Shown here in pieces: positions 1 to 11,541 of a DNA stretch of 64,000 bases (position 1 is its first letter; every line of letters starts with the position of its first letter). The DNA lies in contig CM073889.1 of the NCBI GenBank assembly GCA_037176705.1, forward strand, positions 53,623,596 to 53,687,595. Reading direction: 5' to 3'. Under the pieces are notes generated by a model, which worked only from the letters and a program-made list of their open reading frames with translations, was not told the DNA's origin and searched no databases. This stretch comes from Molossus alvarezi (lineage: Eukaryota; Chordata; Mammalia; Chiroptera; Molossidae). Made by a program: the position numbers and the translations under genes.

Positions 1-1870
1 CTGGTGTTCTTTCTCTGCAGAATTATATAATTACATTCAGTTCAAGAGCAGCATGGAAACCTCAATATGGTGTAGTGGCAATTGGACTGTTCAGTGGCTC
101 TCTGTCCTAAAAACAGTGTTCCCATTGACTAACTTCTTCACATACTGTCTAAATATGGTGAAGAAGATTCTTGGGCTATACCCACTTCACAAAACATGGA
201 ACCAACACTGGTGTTCTGTTCTGCAGATTATGTGTTAGAACAGTTGAGGAAAGTATTGATTCAAGGTAATGTGGCAACCTAACGTTTGCCTATGCCCTTA
301 GACATACTTCTCACCAGAGATCGTTTCTAGGAGCGTTTATACACACCAAACCGATTCCAAACGAACTGTGTTAGAACTCTGCAGTTCAGTTGAGGAAACT
401 CACTTCCATGAAGCCTAGAGAGTGAGGCTTCTCCAACCATAAGCTGTTTTGGTTAAGTACCTAAGAAATGTCTGTTTGTTAAGGTGTAATCACACGAAAA
501 CCTAGCAGTGCACGTTTCTTTCTCTTGTTCCCTACACACAATTACAAGACTTGCTGGTGCAGTCTCAGATATCCTGAATTATGGGCAAAACTCTGTGAGA
601 GCCAGGGGCAACATTTATTGGTGGCATGTTTAAACTTGGGAAATTGAGTACCTTTGCAAGGAAAGTGTGTAGATACATGTTCTAGTAGGAAACTGATGGA
701 ATGATTGAATATTTCCATTTTGGGTCAGGAAATGCACAGATCTTGGCAAGAGTCATGTGAAACACTTGAATATAGACACTCTCCTCGTGGTGTGGAGAGA
801 TCCAGTCTTCTCCTGGAAAGAACAACTAGGACAGGGCACACTGATGTGTAGAATCAAAAGTTATCCCCTTTTGTGTTCTGTGCTGGTAATGGTTTCCAAG
901 ATTGCAGAGTTTTCTACAACATTTCTCAAGGCGATACTTGGAATAAGTATGGTTTCTTCTGTAGCAGTTTGTTTCGCCTAATTCTTAGTCAGAACAGTGA
1001 ACCAACCTAGGGTCTAGAATGAAATAATGGAAAGATTGATAACTACTGGTGTTACACATGTGCCATTCTTGAAAAAAGCAACTGAACACATCTAAAGTGA
1101 TGTAGTTTAAACATTTGATGTGTACATCCAAGGAGAAATACATGAATGTGAAGACACTGACAATACCATGGGTGTTTCACATTGCATTTCTCTGTGAGTT
1201 AGAACAAGAGGAGGGTTCTGGAGAAAAGGCACTTGTACAGTTGTCCTGGGTATCAATTTCAATTAGCTACCCACAAATTATGCCCGGTTTGCGCGGCATA
1301 GTTTGCATTGGAGAGTTATCCACTGTTGCACGTAAATGCAGCTGACTGCCTTCTTTCCTATACGACAAGAAAGACAATTTGTACGAGAAGAAGAGGTAAC
1401 TTTTCAACATACTACTTTTCTTCCTTGGATATGAGTTGTTTGCCTGGAAGAGTCTACAAAGCATCTCGATACCAAATACAGGCTGCGCTGCAGAAATGAA
1501 ACATTTTGGTTAGAGCAGTGTTCAGGTCCTGGAAATCTATACCCTATTCAGTTCTACACACATTCTCTCCATGCGTTACCAAATGAATCAGAGTCATGCC
1601 ATGGATCCACGATACATTTCACTGTTTGTGCCGATTTCCACATTAACATAAGGTGTAGATACCTGTTTTCTGCAGAGAATTGAATGTAAACCCTTGTCCT
1701 CAGTGTGAAATGCTGGAATTATCCCGTGGAAATGAATGATAACTCCCGAACTTATGCTTAAAATACCCTGTGACAGATTCAACCTATTTCTTGATATCTG
1801 ACAGAATCATCTCCATTATAACAAGGATTCCAAAGAGTTTCAGGCCTTTGAATAATGGTCCTGGATTCAC
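1..1870 (+). repeat. Unit 0, 5'-truncated monomeric copy
   Basis: The window opens at unit position 66, so 65 bases lie outside. This copy keeps the 4 bp (CTTAGTCAG), has GAAAAAAG without the 1-bp insertion, and carries the CpG form CACGTAAAT near 1331. Private base: G at 907, where other copies have C. It shares TTTATTGG near 626 with unit 2 only; all others have TTCATTGG. It does not belong to any dimer or trimer repeat. Confidence 0.97.
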
Positions 1871-2173
1871 ATGTTTCAAGAGTATTTCCCAGAAGAACCT
1901 ATGAAAATACAGTGGATAATCAAAGGTGTGCATCACTGGTGTTCTTTCTCTGCAGAATTATATAATTACATTCACTTCAAGAGCAGCATGGAAACCTCAA
2001 TATGGTGTAGTGGCAATTGGACTGTTCAGTGGCTCTCTGTCCTAAAAACAGTGTTCCCATTGACTAACTTCTTCACATACTGTCTAAATATGGTGAAGAA
2101 GATTCTTGGGCTATACCCACTTCACAAAACATGGAACCAACACTGGTGTTCTGTTCTGCAGATTATGTGTTAG
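1871..2173 (+). other. Recurrent 100-codon open frame, judged non-coding (representative copy)
   Basis: An ATG-to-stop frame at the start of nearly every unit. The predicted product is rich in W, F and L, has no domain I recognise, and shows HHWCS at residues 21-25 and QHWCS at 90-94, an in-frame reflection of internal DNA repeats. Differences between copies (F6L, W23C, Q35H, S39T, E41K, I98F, loss of M1 in unit 20, stop one codon early in units 28 and 31) are all amino-acid or start/stop changes; I saw no silent one. That is the opposite of purifying selection. The other short frames of 61-76 codons are equally unsupported. Confidence 0.75.
1956..1967. other. Perfect 12-bp A/T palindrome (representative copy)
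   Basis: AATTATATAATT equals its own reverse complement. It directly follows the CTGCAG at 1950-1955 and is kept in every copy I checked. It contains a TATA-box-like TATATAAT, but there is no other promoter evidence around it. Confidence 0.6.
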
Positions 2174-2200
2174 AACAGTTGAGGAAAGTATTGATTCAAG
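1956..2200 (+). other. Possible exon-like interval in each unit (representative copy)
   Basis: The interval is bounded by a pyrimidine-rich acceptor-like TTCTTTCTCTGCAG ending at 1955 and a donor-like CAAG/GTAATG at 2201. A second acceptor-like TTCTGTTCTGCAG ends at 2161. Both edges persist in most copies; A units change the donor to GTAATT. I see no AATAAA poly(A) signal on the plus strand. This could be chance, because the acceptor-like motif is part of the internal sub-repeat. Confidence 0.2.
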
Positions 2201-3216
2201 GTAATGTGGCAAGCTAACGTTTGCCTATGCCCTTAGACATACTTCTCACCAGAGATCGTTTCTAGGAGCGTTTATACACACCAAACCGATTCCAAACGAA
2301 CTGTGTTAGAACTCTGCAGTTCAGTTGAGGAAACTCACTTCCATGAAGCCTAGAGAGTGAGGCTTCTCCAACCATAAGCTGTTTTGGTTAAGTACCTAAG
2401 AAATGTCTGTTTGTTAAGGTGTAATCACACGAAAACCTAGCAGTGCACGTTTCTTTCTCTTGTTCCCTACACACAATTACAAGACTTGCTGGTGCAGTCT
2501 CAGATATCCTGAATTATGGGCAAAACTCTGTGAGAGCCAGGGGCAACATTCATTGGTGGCATGTTTAAACTTGGGAAATTGAGTACCTGTGCAAGGAAAG
2601 TGTGTAGATACATGTTCTAGTAGGAAACTGATGGAATGATTGAGTATTTCCATTTTGGGTCAGGAAATGCACAGATCTTGGCAAGAGTCATGTGAAACAC
2701 TTGAATATAGACACTCTCCTCGTGGTGTGGAGAGATCCAGTCTTCTCCTGGAAAGAACAACTAGGACAGGGCACACTGATGTGTAGAATCAAAAGTTATC
2801 CCCTTTTGTGTTCTGTGCTGGTAATGGTTTCCAAGATTGCACAGTTTTCTACAACATTTCTCAAGGCGATACTTGGAATAAGTATGGTTTCTTCTGTAGC
2901 AGTTTGTTTCGCCTAATTCTTAGTCAGAACAGTGAACCAACCTAGGGTCTAGAATGAAATAATGGAAAGATTGATAACTACTGGTGTTACACATGTGCCA
3001 TTCTTGAAAAAAGCACCTGAACACATCTAAAGTGATGTAGTTTAAACATTTGATGTGTACATCCAAGGAGAAATACATGAATGTGAAGACACTGACAATA
3101 CCATGGGTGTTTCACATTGCATTTCTCTGTGAGTTAGAACAAGAGGAGGGTTCTGGAGAAAAGGCACTTGTACAGTTGTCCTGGGTATCAATTTCAATTA
3201 GCTACCCACAAATTAT

Positions 3217-3233
3217 GCCCGGTTTGCGCGGCA
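3217..3233 (-). other. Degenerate CENP-B-box-like 17-mer (representative copy)
   Basis: Read on the minus strand, this site matches the A and the CGGG of the nTTCGnnnnAnnCGGGn core but has GCCG for TTCG, so 7 of 9 fixed positions agree. It recurs once per unit near unit position 1347-1363, inside the most CpG-dense stretch (CCCGGTTTGCGCGG). The mismatch falls in the TTCG half, so CENP-B binding is doubtful. Confidence 0.25.
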
Positions 3234-3805
3234 TAGTTTGCATTGGAGAGTTATCCAGTGTTGCACGTAAATGCAGCTGACTGCCTTCTTTCCTATACGA
3301 CAAGAAAGACAATTTGTACGAGAAGAAGAGGTAACTTTTCAACATACTACTTTTCTTCCTTGGATATGAGTTGTTTGCCTGGAAGAGTCTACAAAGCATC
3401 TCGATACCAAATACAGGCTGCGCTGCAGAAATGAAACATTTTGGTTAGAGCAGTGTTCAGGTCGTGGAAATCTATACCCTATTCAGTTCTACACACATTC
3501 TCTCCATGCGTTACCAAATGAATCAGAGTCATGCCATGGATCCACGATACATTTCACTGTTTGTGCCGATTTCCACATTAACATAAGGTGTAGATACCTG
3601 TTTTCTGCAGAGAATTGAATGTAAACCCTTGTCCTGAGTGTGAAATGCTGGAATTATCCCGTGGAAATGAATGATAACTCCCGAACTTATGCTTAAAATA
3701 CCCTGTGACAGATTCAACCTATTTCTTGATATCTGACAGAATCATCTCCATTATAACAAGGATTCCAAAGAGTTTCAGGCCTTTGAATAATGGTCCTGGA
3801 TTCAC

Positions 3806-5736
3806 ATGTTTCAAGAGTATTTCCCAGAAGAACCTATGAAAATACAGTGGATAATCAAAGGTGTGCATCACTGGTGTTCTTTCTCTGCAGAATTATATAA
3901 TTACATTCAGTTCAAGAGCAGCATGGAAACCTCAATATGGTGTAGTGGCAATTGGACTGTTCAGTGGCTCTCTGTCCTAAAAACAGTGTTCCCATTGACT
4001 AACTTCTTCACATACTGTCTAAATATGGTGAAGAAGATTCTTGGGCTATACCCACTTCACAAAACATGGAACCAACACTGGTGTTCTGTTCTGCAGATTA
4101 TGTGTTAGAACAGTTGAGGAAAGTATTGATTCAAGGTAATGTGGCAACCTAACGTTTGCCTATGCCCTTAGACATACTTCTCACCAGAGATCGTTTCTAG
4201 GAGCGTTTATACACACCAAACCGATTCCAAACGAACTGTGTTAGAACTCTGCAGTTCAGTTGAGGAAACTCACTTCCATGAAGCCTAGAGAGTGAGGCTT
4301 CTCCAACCATAAGCTGTTTTGGTTAAGTACCTAAGAAATGTCTGTTTGTTAAGGTGTAATCACACGAAAACCTAGCAGTGCACGTTTCTTTCTCTTGTTC
4401 CCTACACACAATTACAAGACTTGCTGGTGCAGTCTCAGATATCCTGAATTATGGGCAAAACTCTGTGAGAGCCAGGGGCAACATTTATTGGTGGCATGTT
4501 TAAACTTGGGAAATTGAGTACCTTTGCAAGGAAAGTGTGTAGATACATGTTCTAGTAGGAAACTGATGGAATGATTGAATATTTCCATTTTGGGTCAGGA
4601 AATGCACAGATCTTGGCAAGAGTCATGTGAAACACTTGAATATAGACACTCTCCTCGTGGTGTGGAGAGATCCAGTCTTCTCCTGGAAAGAACAACTAGG
4701 ACAGGGCACACTGATGTGTAGAATCAAAAGTTATCCCCTTTTGTGTTCTGTGTTGGTAATGGTTTCCAAGATTGCACAGTGTTCTACAACATTTCTCAAG
4801 GCGATACTTGGAATAAGTATGGTTTCTTCTGTAGCAGTTTGTTTCGCCTAATTCTTAGAACAGTGAACCAACCTAGGGTCTAGAATGAAATAATGGAAAG
4901 ATTGATAACTACTGGTGTTACACATGTGCCATTCTTGAAAAAAGCACCTGAACACATCTAAAGTGATGTAGTTTAAACATTTGATGTGTACATCCAAGGA
5001 GAAATACATGAATGTGAAGACACTGACAATACCATGGGTGTTTCACATTGCATTTCTCTGTGAGTTAGAACAAGAGGAGGGTTCTGGAGAAAAGGCACTT
5101 GTACAGTTGTCCTGGGTATCAATTTCAATTAGCTACCCACAAATTATGCCCGGTTTGCGCGGCATAGTTTGCATTGGAGAGTTATCCACTGTTGCACGTA
5201 AATGCAGCTGACTGCCTTCTTTCCTATACGACAAGAAAGACAATTTGTACGAGAAGAAGAGGTAACTTTTCAACATACTACTTTTCTTCCTTGGATATGA
5301 GTTGTTTGCCTGGAAGAGTCTACAAAGCATCTCGATACCAAATACAGGCTGCGCTGCAGAAATGAAACATTTTGGTTAGAGCAGTGTTCAGGTCGTGGAA
5401 ATCTATACCCTATTCAGTTCTACACACATTCTCTCCATGCGTTACCAAATGAATCAGAGTCATGCCATGGATCCACGATACATTTCACTGTTTGTGCCGA
5501 TTTCCACATTAACATAAGGTGTAGATACCTGTTTTCTGCAGAGAATTGAATGTAAACCCTTGTCCTGAGTGTGAAATGCTGGAATTATCCCGTGGAAATG
5601 AATGATAACTCCCGAACTTATGCTTAAAATACCCTGTGACAGATTCAACCTATTTCTTGATATCTGACAGAATCATCTCCATTATAACAAGGATTCCAAA
5701 GAGTTTCAGGCCTTTGAATAATGGTCCTGGATTCAC
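3806..5736 (+). repeat. Unit 2, monomeric copy (1931 bp) with 4-bp deletion
   Basis: It carries the 4-bp deletion (CTTAGAAC at about 4854) but not the 1-bp insertion. It is the only copy with the deletion alone, which explains its unique length. Private G at 4781. It also has GTGTTGG near 4751, a class 2 marker, so it may be near the ancestor of the deletion-bearing class, or a gene-conversion recipient. Confidence 0.98.
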
Positions 5737-7671
5737 ATGTTTCAAGAGTATTTCCCAGAAGAACCTATGAAAATACAGTGGATAATCAAAGGTGTGCATC
5801 ACTGGTGTTCTTTCTCTGCAGAATTATATAATTACATTCAGTTCAAGAGCAGCATGAAAACCTCAATATGGTGTAGTGGCAATTGGACTGTTCAGTGGCT
5901 CTCTGTCCTAAAAACAGTGTTCCCATTGACTAACTTCTTCACATACTGTCTAAATATGGTGAAGAAGATTCTTGGGCTATACCCACTTCACAAAACATGG
6001 AACCAACACTGGTGTTCTGTTCTGCAGATTATGTGTTAGAACAGTTGAGGAAAGTATTGATTCAAGGTAATGTGGCAACCTAACGTTTGCCTATGCCCTT
6101 AGACATACTTCTCACCAGAGATCGTTTCTAGGAGCGTTTATACACACCAAACCGATTCCAAACGAACTGTGTTAGAACTCTGCAGTTCAGTTGAGGAAAC
6201 TCACTTCCATGAAGCCTAGAGAGTGAGGCTTCTCCAACCATAAGCTGTTTTGGTTAAGTACCTAAGAAATGTCTGTTTGTTAAGCTGTAATCACACGAAA
6301 ACCTAGCAGTGCACGTTTCTTTCTCTTGTTCCCTACACACAATTACAAGACTTGCTGGTGCAGTCTCAGATATCCTGAATTATGGGCAAAACTCTGTGAG
6401 AGCCAGGGGCAACATTCATTGGTGGCATGTTTAAACTTGGGAAATTGAGTACCTTTGCAAGGAAAGTGTGTAGATACATGTTCTAGTAGGAAACTGATGG
6501 AATGATTGAATATTTCCATTTTGGGTCAGGAAATGCACAGATCTTGGCAAGAGTCATGTGAAACACTTGAATATAGACACTCTCCTCGTGGTGTGGAGAG
6601 ATCCAGTCTTCTCCTGGAAAGAACAACTAGGACAGGGCACACTGATGTGTAGAATCAAAAGTTATCCACTTTTGTGTTCTGTGCTGGTAATGGTTTCCAA
6701 GATTGCACAGTTTTCTACAACATTTCTCAAGGCGATACTTGGAATAAGTATGGTTTCTTCTGTAGCAGTTTGTTTCGCCTAATTCTTAGTCAGAACAGTG
6801 AACCAACCTAGGGTCTAGAATGAAATAATGGAAAGATTGATAACTACTGGTGTTACACATGTGCCATTCTTGAAAAAAGCACCTGAACACATCTAAAGTG
6901 ATGTAGTTTAAACATTTGATGTGTACATCCAAGGAGAAATACATGAATGTGAAGACACTGACAATACCATGGGTGTTTCACATTGCATTTCTCTGTGAGT
7001 TAGAACAAGAGGAGGGTTCTGGAGAAAAGGCACTTGTACAGTTGTCCTGGGTATCAATTTCAATTAGCTACCCACAAATTATGCCCGGTTTGCGCGGCAT
7101 AGTTTGCATTGGAGAGTTATCCACTGTTGCACGTAAATGCAGCTGACTGCCTTCTTTCCTATACGACAAGAAAGACAATTTGTACGAGAAGAAGAGGTAA
7201 CTTTCCAACATACTACTTTTCTTCCTTGGATATGAGTTGTTTGCCTGGAAGAGTCTACAAAGCATCTCGATACCAAATACAGGCTGCGCTGCAGAAATGA
7301 AACATTTTGGTTAGAGCAGTGTTCAGGTCGTGGAAATCTATACCCTATTCAGTTCTACACACATTCTCTCCATGCGTTACCAAATGAATCAGAGTCATGC
7401 CATGGATCCACGATACATTTCACTGTTTGTGCCGATTTCCACATTAACATAAGGTGTAGATACCTGTTTTCTGCAGAGAATTGAATGTAAACCCTTGTCC
7501 TGAGTGTGAAATGCTGGAATTATCCCGTGGAAATGAATGATAACTCCCGAACTTATGCTTAAAATACCCTGTGACAGATTCAACCTATTTCTTGATATCT
7601 GACAGAATCATCTCCATTATAACAAGGATTCCAAAGAGTTTCAGGCCTTTGAATAATGGTCCTGGATTCAC
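5737..7671 (+). repeat. Unit 3, monomeric copy (1935 bp)
   Basis: Carries TAAGCTGT (C6285), shared only with units 4 and 5, and GCATGAAAA (A5857), shared only with unit 4. Private A at 6668. It is the first copy with CTTTCCAAC instead of CTTTTCAAC. It forms a recent local triplication with the next two units. Confidence 0.98.
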
Positions 7672-9606
7672 ATGTTTCAAGAGTATTTCCCAGAAGAACC
7701 TATGAAAATACAGTGGATAATCAAAGGTGTGCATCACTGGTGTTCTTTCTCTGCAGAATTATATAATTACATTCAGTTCAAGAGCAGCATGAAAACCTCA
7801 ATATGGTGTAGTGGCAATTGGACTGTTCAGTGGCTCTCTGTCCTAAAAACAGTGTTCCCATTGACTAACTTCTTCACATACTGTCTAAATATGGTGAAGA
7901 AGATTCTTGGGCTATACCCACTTCACAAAACATGGAACCAACACTGGTGTTCTGTTCTGCAGATTATGTGTTAGAACAGTTGAGGAAAGTATTGATTCAA
8001 GGTAATGTGGCAACCTAACGTTTGCCTATGCCCTTAGACATACTTCTCACCAGAGATCGTTTCTAGGAGCGTTTATACACACCAAACCGATTCCAAACGA
8101 ACTGTGTTAGAACTCTGCAGTTCAGTTGAGGAAACTCACTTCCATGAAGCCTAGAGAGTGAGGCTTCTCCAACCATAAGCTGTTTTGGTTAAGTACCTAA
8201 GAAATGTCTGTTTGTTAAGCTGTAATCACACGAAAACCTAGCAGTGCACGTTTCTTTCTCTTGTTCCCTACACACAATTACAAGACTTGCTGGTGCAGTC
8301 TCAGATATCCTGAATTATGGGCAAAACTCTGTGAGAGCCAGGGGCAACATTCATTGGTGGCATGTTTAAACTTGGGAAATTGAGTACCTTTGCAAGGAAA
8401 GTGTGTAGATACATGTTCTAGTAGGAAACTGATGGAATGATTGAATATTTCCATTTTGGGTCAGGAAATGCACAGATCTTGGCAAGAGTCATGTGAAACA
8501 CTTGAATATAGACACTCTCCTCGTGGTGTGGAGAGATCCAGTCTTCTCCTGGAAAGAACAACTAGGACAGGGCACACTGATGTGTAGAATCAAAAGTTAT
8601 CCCCTTTTGTGTTCTGTGCTGGTAATGGTTTCCAAGATTGCACAGTTTTCTACAACATTTCTCAAGGCGATACTTGGAATAAGTATGGTTTCTTCTGTAG
8701 CAGTTTGTTTCGCCTAATTCTTAGTCAGAACAGTGAACCAACCTAGGGTCTAGAATGAAATAATGGAAAGATTGATAACTACTGGTGTTACACATGTGCC
8801 ATTCTTGAAAAAAGCACCTGAACACATCTAAAGTGATGTAGTTTAAACATTTGATGTGTACATCCAAGGAGAAATACATGAATGTGAAGACACTGACAAT
8901 ACCATGGGTGTTTCACATTGCATTTCTCTGTGAGTTAGAACAAGAGGAGGGTTCTGGAGAAAAGGCACTTGTACAGTTGTCCTGGGTATCAATTTCAATT
9001 AGCTACCCACAAATTATGCCCGGTTTGCGCGGCATAGTTTGCATTGGAGAGTTATCCACTGTTGCACGTAAATGCAGCTGACTGCCTTCTTTCCTATACG
9101 ACAAGAAAGACAATTTGTACGAGAAGAAGAGGTAACTTTCCAACATACTACTTTTCTTCCTTGGATATGAGTTGTTTGCCTGGAAGAGTCTACAAAGCAT
9201 CTCGATACCAAATACAGGCTGCGCTGCAGAAATGAAACATTTTGGTTAGAGCAGTGTTCAGGTCGTGGAAATCTATACCCTATTCAGTTCTACACACATT
9301 CTCTCCATGCGTTACCAAATGAATCAGAGTCATGCCATGGATCCACGATACATTTCACTGTTTGTGCCGATTTCCACATTAACATAAGGTGTAGATACCT
9401 GTTTTCTGCAGAGAATTGAATGTAAACCCTTGTCCTGAGTGTGAAATGCTGGAATTATCCCGTGGAAATGAATGATAACTCCCGAACTTATGCTTAAAAT
9501 ACCCTGTGACAGATTCAACCTATTTCTTGATATCTGACAGAATCATCTCCATTATAACAAGGATTCCAAAGAGTTTCAGGCCTTTGAATAATGGTCCTGG
9601 ATTCAC
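7672..9606 (+). repeat. Unit 4, monomeric copy (1935 bp), near-duplicate of unit 3
   Basis: It shares A7792 and C8220 with unit 3. The only difference from unit 3 that I noticed is C instead of A at the position matching 6668. This fits a single-unit unequal exchange. Confidence 0.98.
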
Positions 9607-11541
9607 ATGTTTCAAGAGTATTTCCCAGAAGAACCTATGAAAATACAGTGGATAATCAAAGGTGTGCATCACTGGTGTTCTTTCTCTGCAGAATTATATA
9701 ATTACATTCAGTTCAAGAGCAGCATGGAAACCTCAATATGGTGTAGTGGCAATTGGACTGTTCAGTGGCTCTCTGTCCTAAAAACAGTGTTCCCATTGAC
9801 TAACTTCTTCACATACTGTCTAAATATGGTGAAGAAGATTCTTGGGCTATACCCACTTCACAAAACATGGAACCAACACTGGTGTTCTGTTCTGCAGATT
9901 ATGTGTTAGAACAGTTGAGGAAAGTATTGATTCAAGGTAATGTGGCAACCTAACGTTTGCCTATGCCCTTAGACATACTTCTCACCAGAGATCGTTTCTA
10001 GGAGCGTTTATACACACCAAACCGATTCCAAACGAACTGTGTTAGAACTCTGCAGTTCAGTTGAGGAAACTCACTTCCATGAAGCCTAGAGAGTGAGGCT
10101 TCTCCAACCATAAGCTGTTTTGGTTAAGTACCTAAGAAATGTCTGTTTGTTAAGCTGTAATCACACGAAAACCTAGCAGTGCACGTTTCTTTCTCTTGTT
10201 CCCTACACACAATTACAAGACTTGCTGGTGCAGTCTCAGATATCCTGAATTATGGGCAAAACTCTGTGAGAGCCAGGGGCAACATTCATTGGTGGCATGT
10301 TTAAACTTGGGAAATTGAGTACCTTTGCAAGGAAAGTGTGTAGATACATGTTCTAGTAGGAAACTGATGGAATGATTGAATATTTCCATTTTGGGTCAGG
10401 AAATGCACAGATCTTGGCAAGAGTCATGTGAAACACTTGAATATAGACACTCTCCTCGTGGTGTGGAGAGATCCAGTCTTCTCCTGGAAAGAACAACTAG
10501 GACAGGGCACACTGATGTGTAGAATCAAAAGTTATCCCCTTTTGTGTTCTGTGCTGGTAATGGTTTCCAAGATTGCACAGTTTTCTACAACATTTCTCAA
10601 GGCGATACTTGGAATAAGTATGGTTTCTTCTGTAGCAGTTTGTTTCGCCTAATTCTTAGTCAGAACAGTGAACCAACCTAGGGTCTAGAATGAAATAATG
10701 GAAAGATTGATAACTACTGGTGTTACACATGTGCCATTCTTGAAAAAAGCAACTGAACACATCTAAAGTGATGTAGTTTAAACATTTGATGTGTACATCC
10801 AAGGAGAAATACATGAATGTGAAGACACTGACAATACCATGGGTGTTTCACATTGCATTTCTCTGTGAGTTAGAACAAGAGGAGGGTTCTGGAGAAAAGG
10901 CACTTGTACAGTTGTCCTGGGTATCAATTTCAATTAGCTACCCACAAATTATGCCCGGTTTGCGCGGCATAGTTTGCATTGGAGAGTTATCCACTGTTGC
11001 ATGTAAATGCAGCTGACTGCCTTCTTTCCTATACGACAAGAAAGACAATTTGTACGAGAAGAAGAGGTAACTTTCCAACATACTACTTTTCTTCCTTGGA
11101 TATGAGTTGTTTGCCTGGAAGAGTCTACAAAGCATCTCGATACCAAATACAGGCTGCGCTGCAGAAATGAAACATTTTGGTTAGAGCAGTGTTCAGGTCG
11201 TGGAAATCTATACCCTATTCAGTTCTACACACATTCTCTCCATGCGTTACCAAATGAATCAGAGTCATGCCATGGATCCACGATACATTTCACTGTTTGT
11301 GCCGATTTCCACATTAACATAAGGTGTAGATACCTGTTTTCTGCAGAGAATTGAATGTAAACCCTTGTCCTGAGTGTGAAATGCTGGAATTATCCCGTGG
11401 AAATGAATGATAACTCCCGAACTTATGCTTAAAATACCCTGTGACAGATTCAACCTATTTCTTGATATCTGACAGAATCATCTCCATTATAACAAGGATT
11501 CCAAAGAGTTTCAGGCCTTTGAATAATGGTCCTGGATTCAC
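9607..11541 (+). repeat. Unit 5, monomeric copy (1935 bp), transitional
   Basis: Shares TAAGCTGT (C10155) with units 3-4. It has GCAACTG near 10750 and is the first copy with CATGTAAAT instead of CACGTAAAT (near 11001), a CpG-to-TpG change found in nearly every later copy. It marks the passage from the left-hand family to the rest of the array. Confidence 0.97.

Larger units (their letters stand above)
1930..3640 (+). repeat. Diverged internal sub-repeats within the unit (representative copy)
   Basis: Similar short patterns recur inside one unit. CACTGGTGTTCT...CTGCAG occurs at 1934 and 2141 (207 bp apart). GTGTTAGAAC followed by a TTGAGGAAA element occurs near 2167 and 2304. CTGCAG cores lie at 1950, 2156, 2314, 3423 and 3605 (gaps of 206, 158 and 182). 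Looser relatives such as TTCTGTAGCAG (2891) and TCTCTGTGAGTTAGAAC (3124) lie between. This suggests the unit grew from an ancestral repeat of about 180 bp. Confidence 0.45.
1871..3805 (+). repeat. Unit 1, monomeric copy (1935 bp), reference copy
   Basis: First complete copy, used here as reference for unit coordinates. It has the most private substitutions I found in one copy: C1975, G2213, G2589 and G2643. The 4 bp are present and the CACGTAAAT form is kept near 3266. GCACCTG near 3014 is shared only with units 2-4. Confidence 0.98.
5737..11541 (+). repeat. Local triplication of a monomeric unit (units 3-5)
   Basis: Three consecutive 1935-bp copies share TAAGCTGT at 6285, 8220 and 10155, absent elsewhere in the window. 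Units 3 and 4 differ at only one position that I noticed. This is the simplest expansion in the window: single-unit tandem duplication. Confidence 0.9.

Noticed and set aside
757..981. Recurrent 74-codon open frame, plus strand
   Set aside because: It is disrupted in all class 2 and F units by CATAGTTTTC (a stop), shows no domain, and recurs only because the DNA repeats.
1115..1345. Recurrent 76-codon plus-strand frame overlapping a 65-codon minus-strand frame
   Set aside because: Two overlapping short frames on opposite strands, with copy-to-copy changes in both; typical of chance openness in young repeats.
1594..1782. Recurrent 62-codon open frame, minus strand
   Set aside because: Present in all copies but short, with no recognisable motif; its variants (E/Q, I/F) all change the product. 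No support for coding.
1959..1967. TATA box at TATATAATT
   Set aside because: It is part of a palindrome, with no initiator, downstream gene or GC-rich promoter context.
2528..2575. CTCF-like motif around CCAGGGGCAAC and TTGGTGGCATG
   Set aside because: The core is one base short in the first and the upstream CCASY part is missing in the second; too weak to call.
2889..2908. Second CENP-B-like candidate at TTTCGCCTAATTCTTAG
   Set aside because: TTCG and A match but CGGG is replaced by CTTA; six of nine positions is expected by chance.
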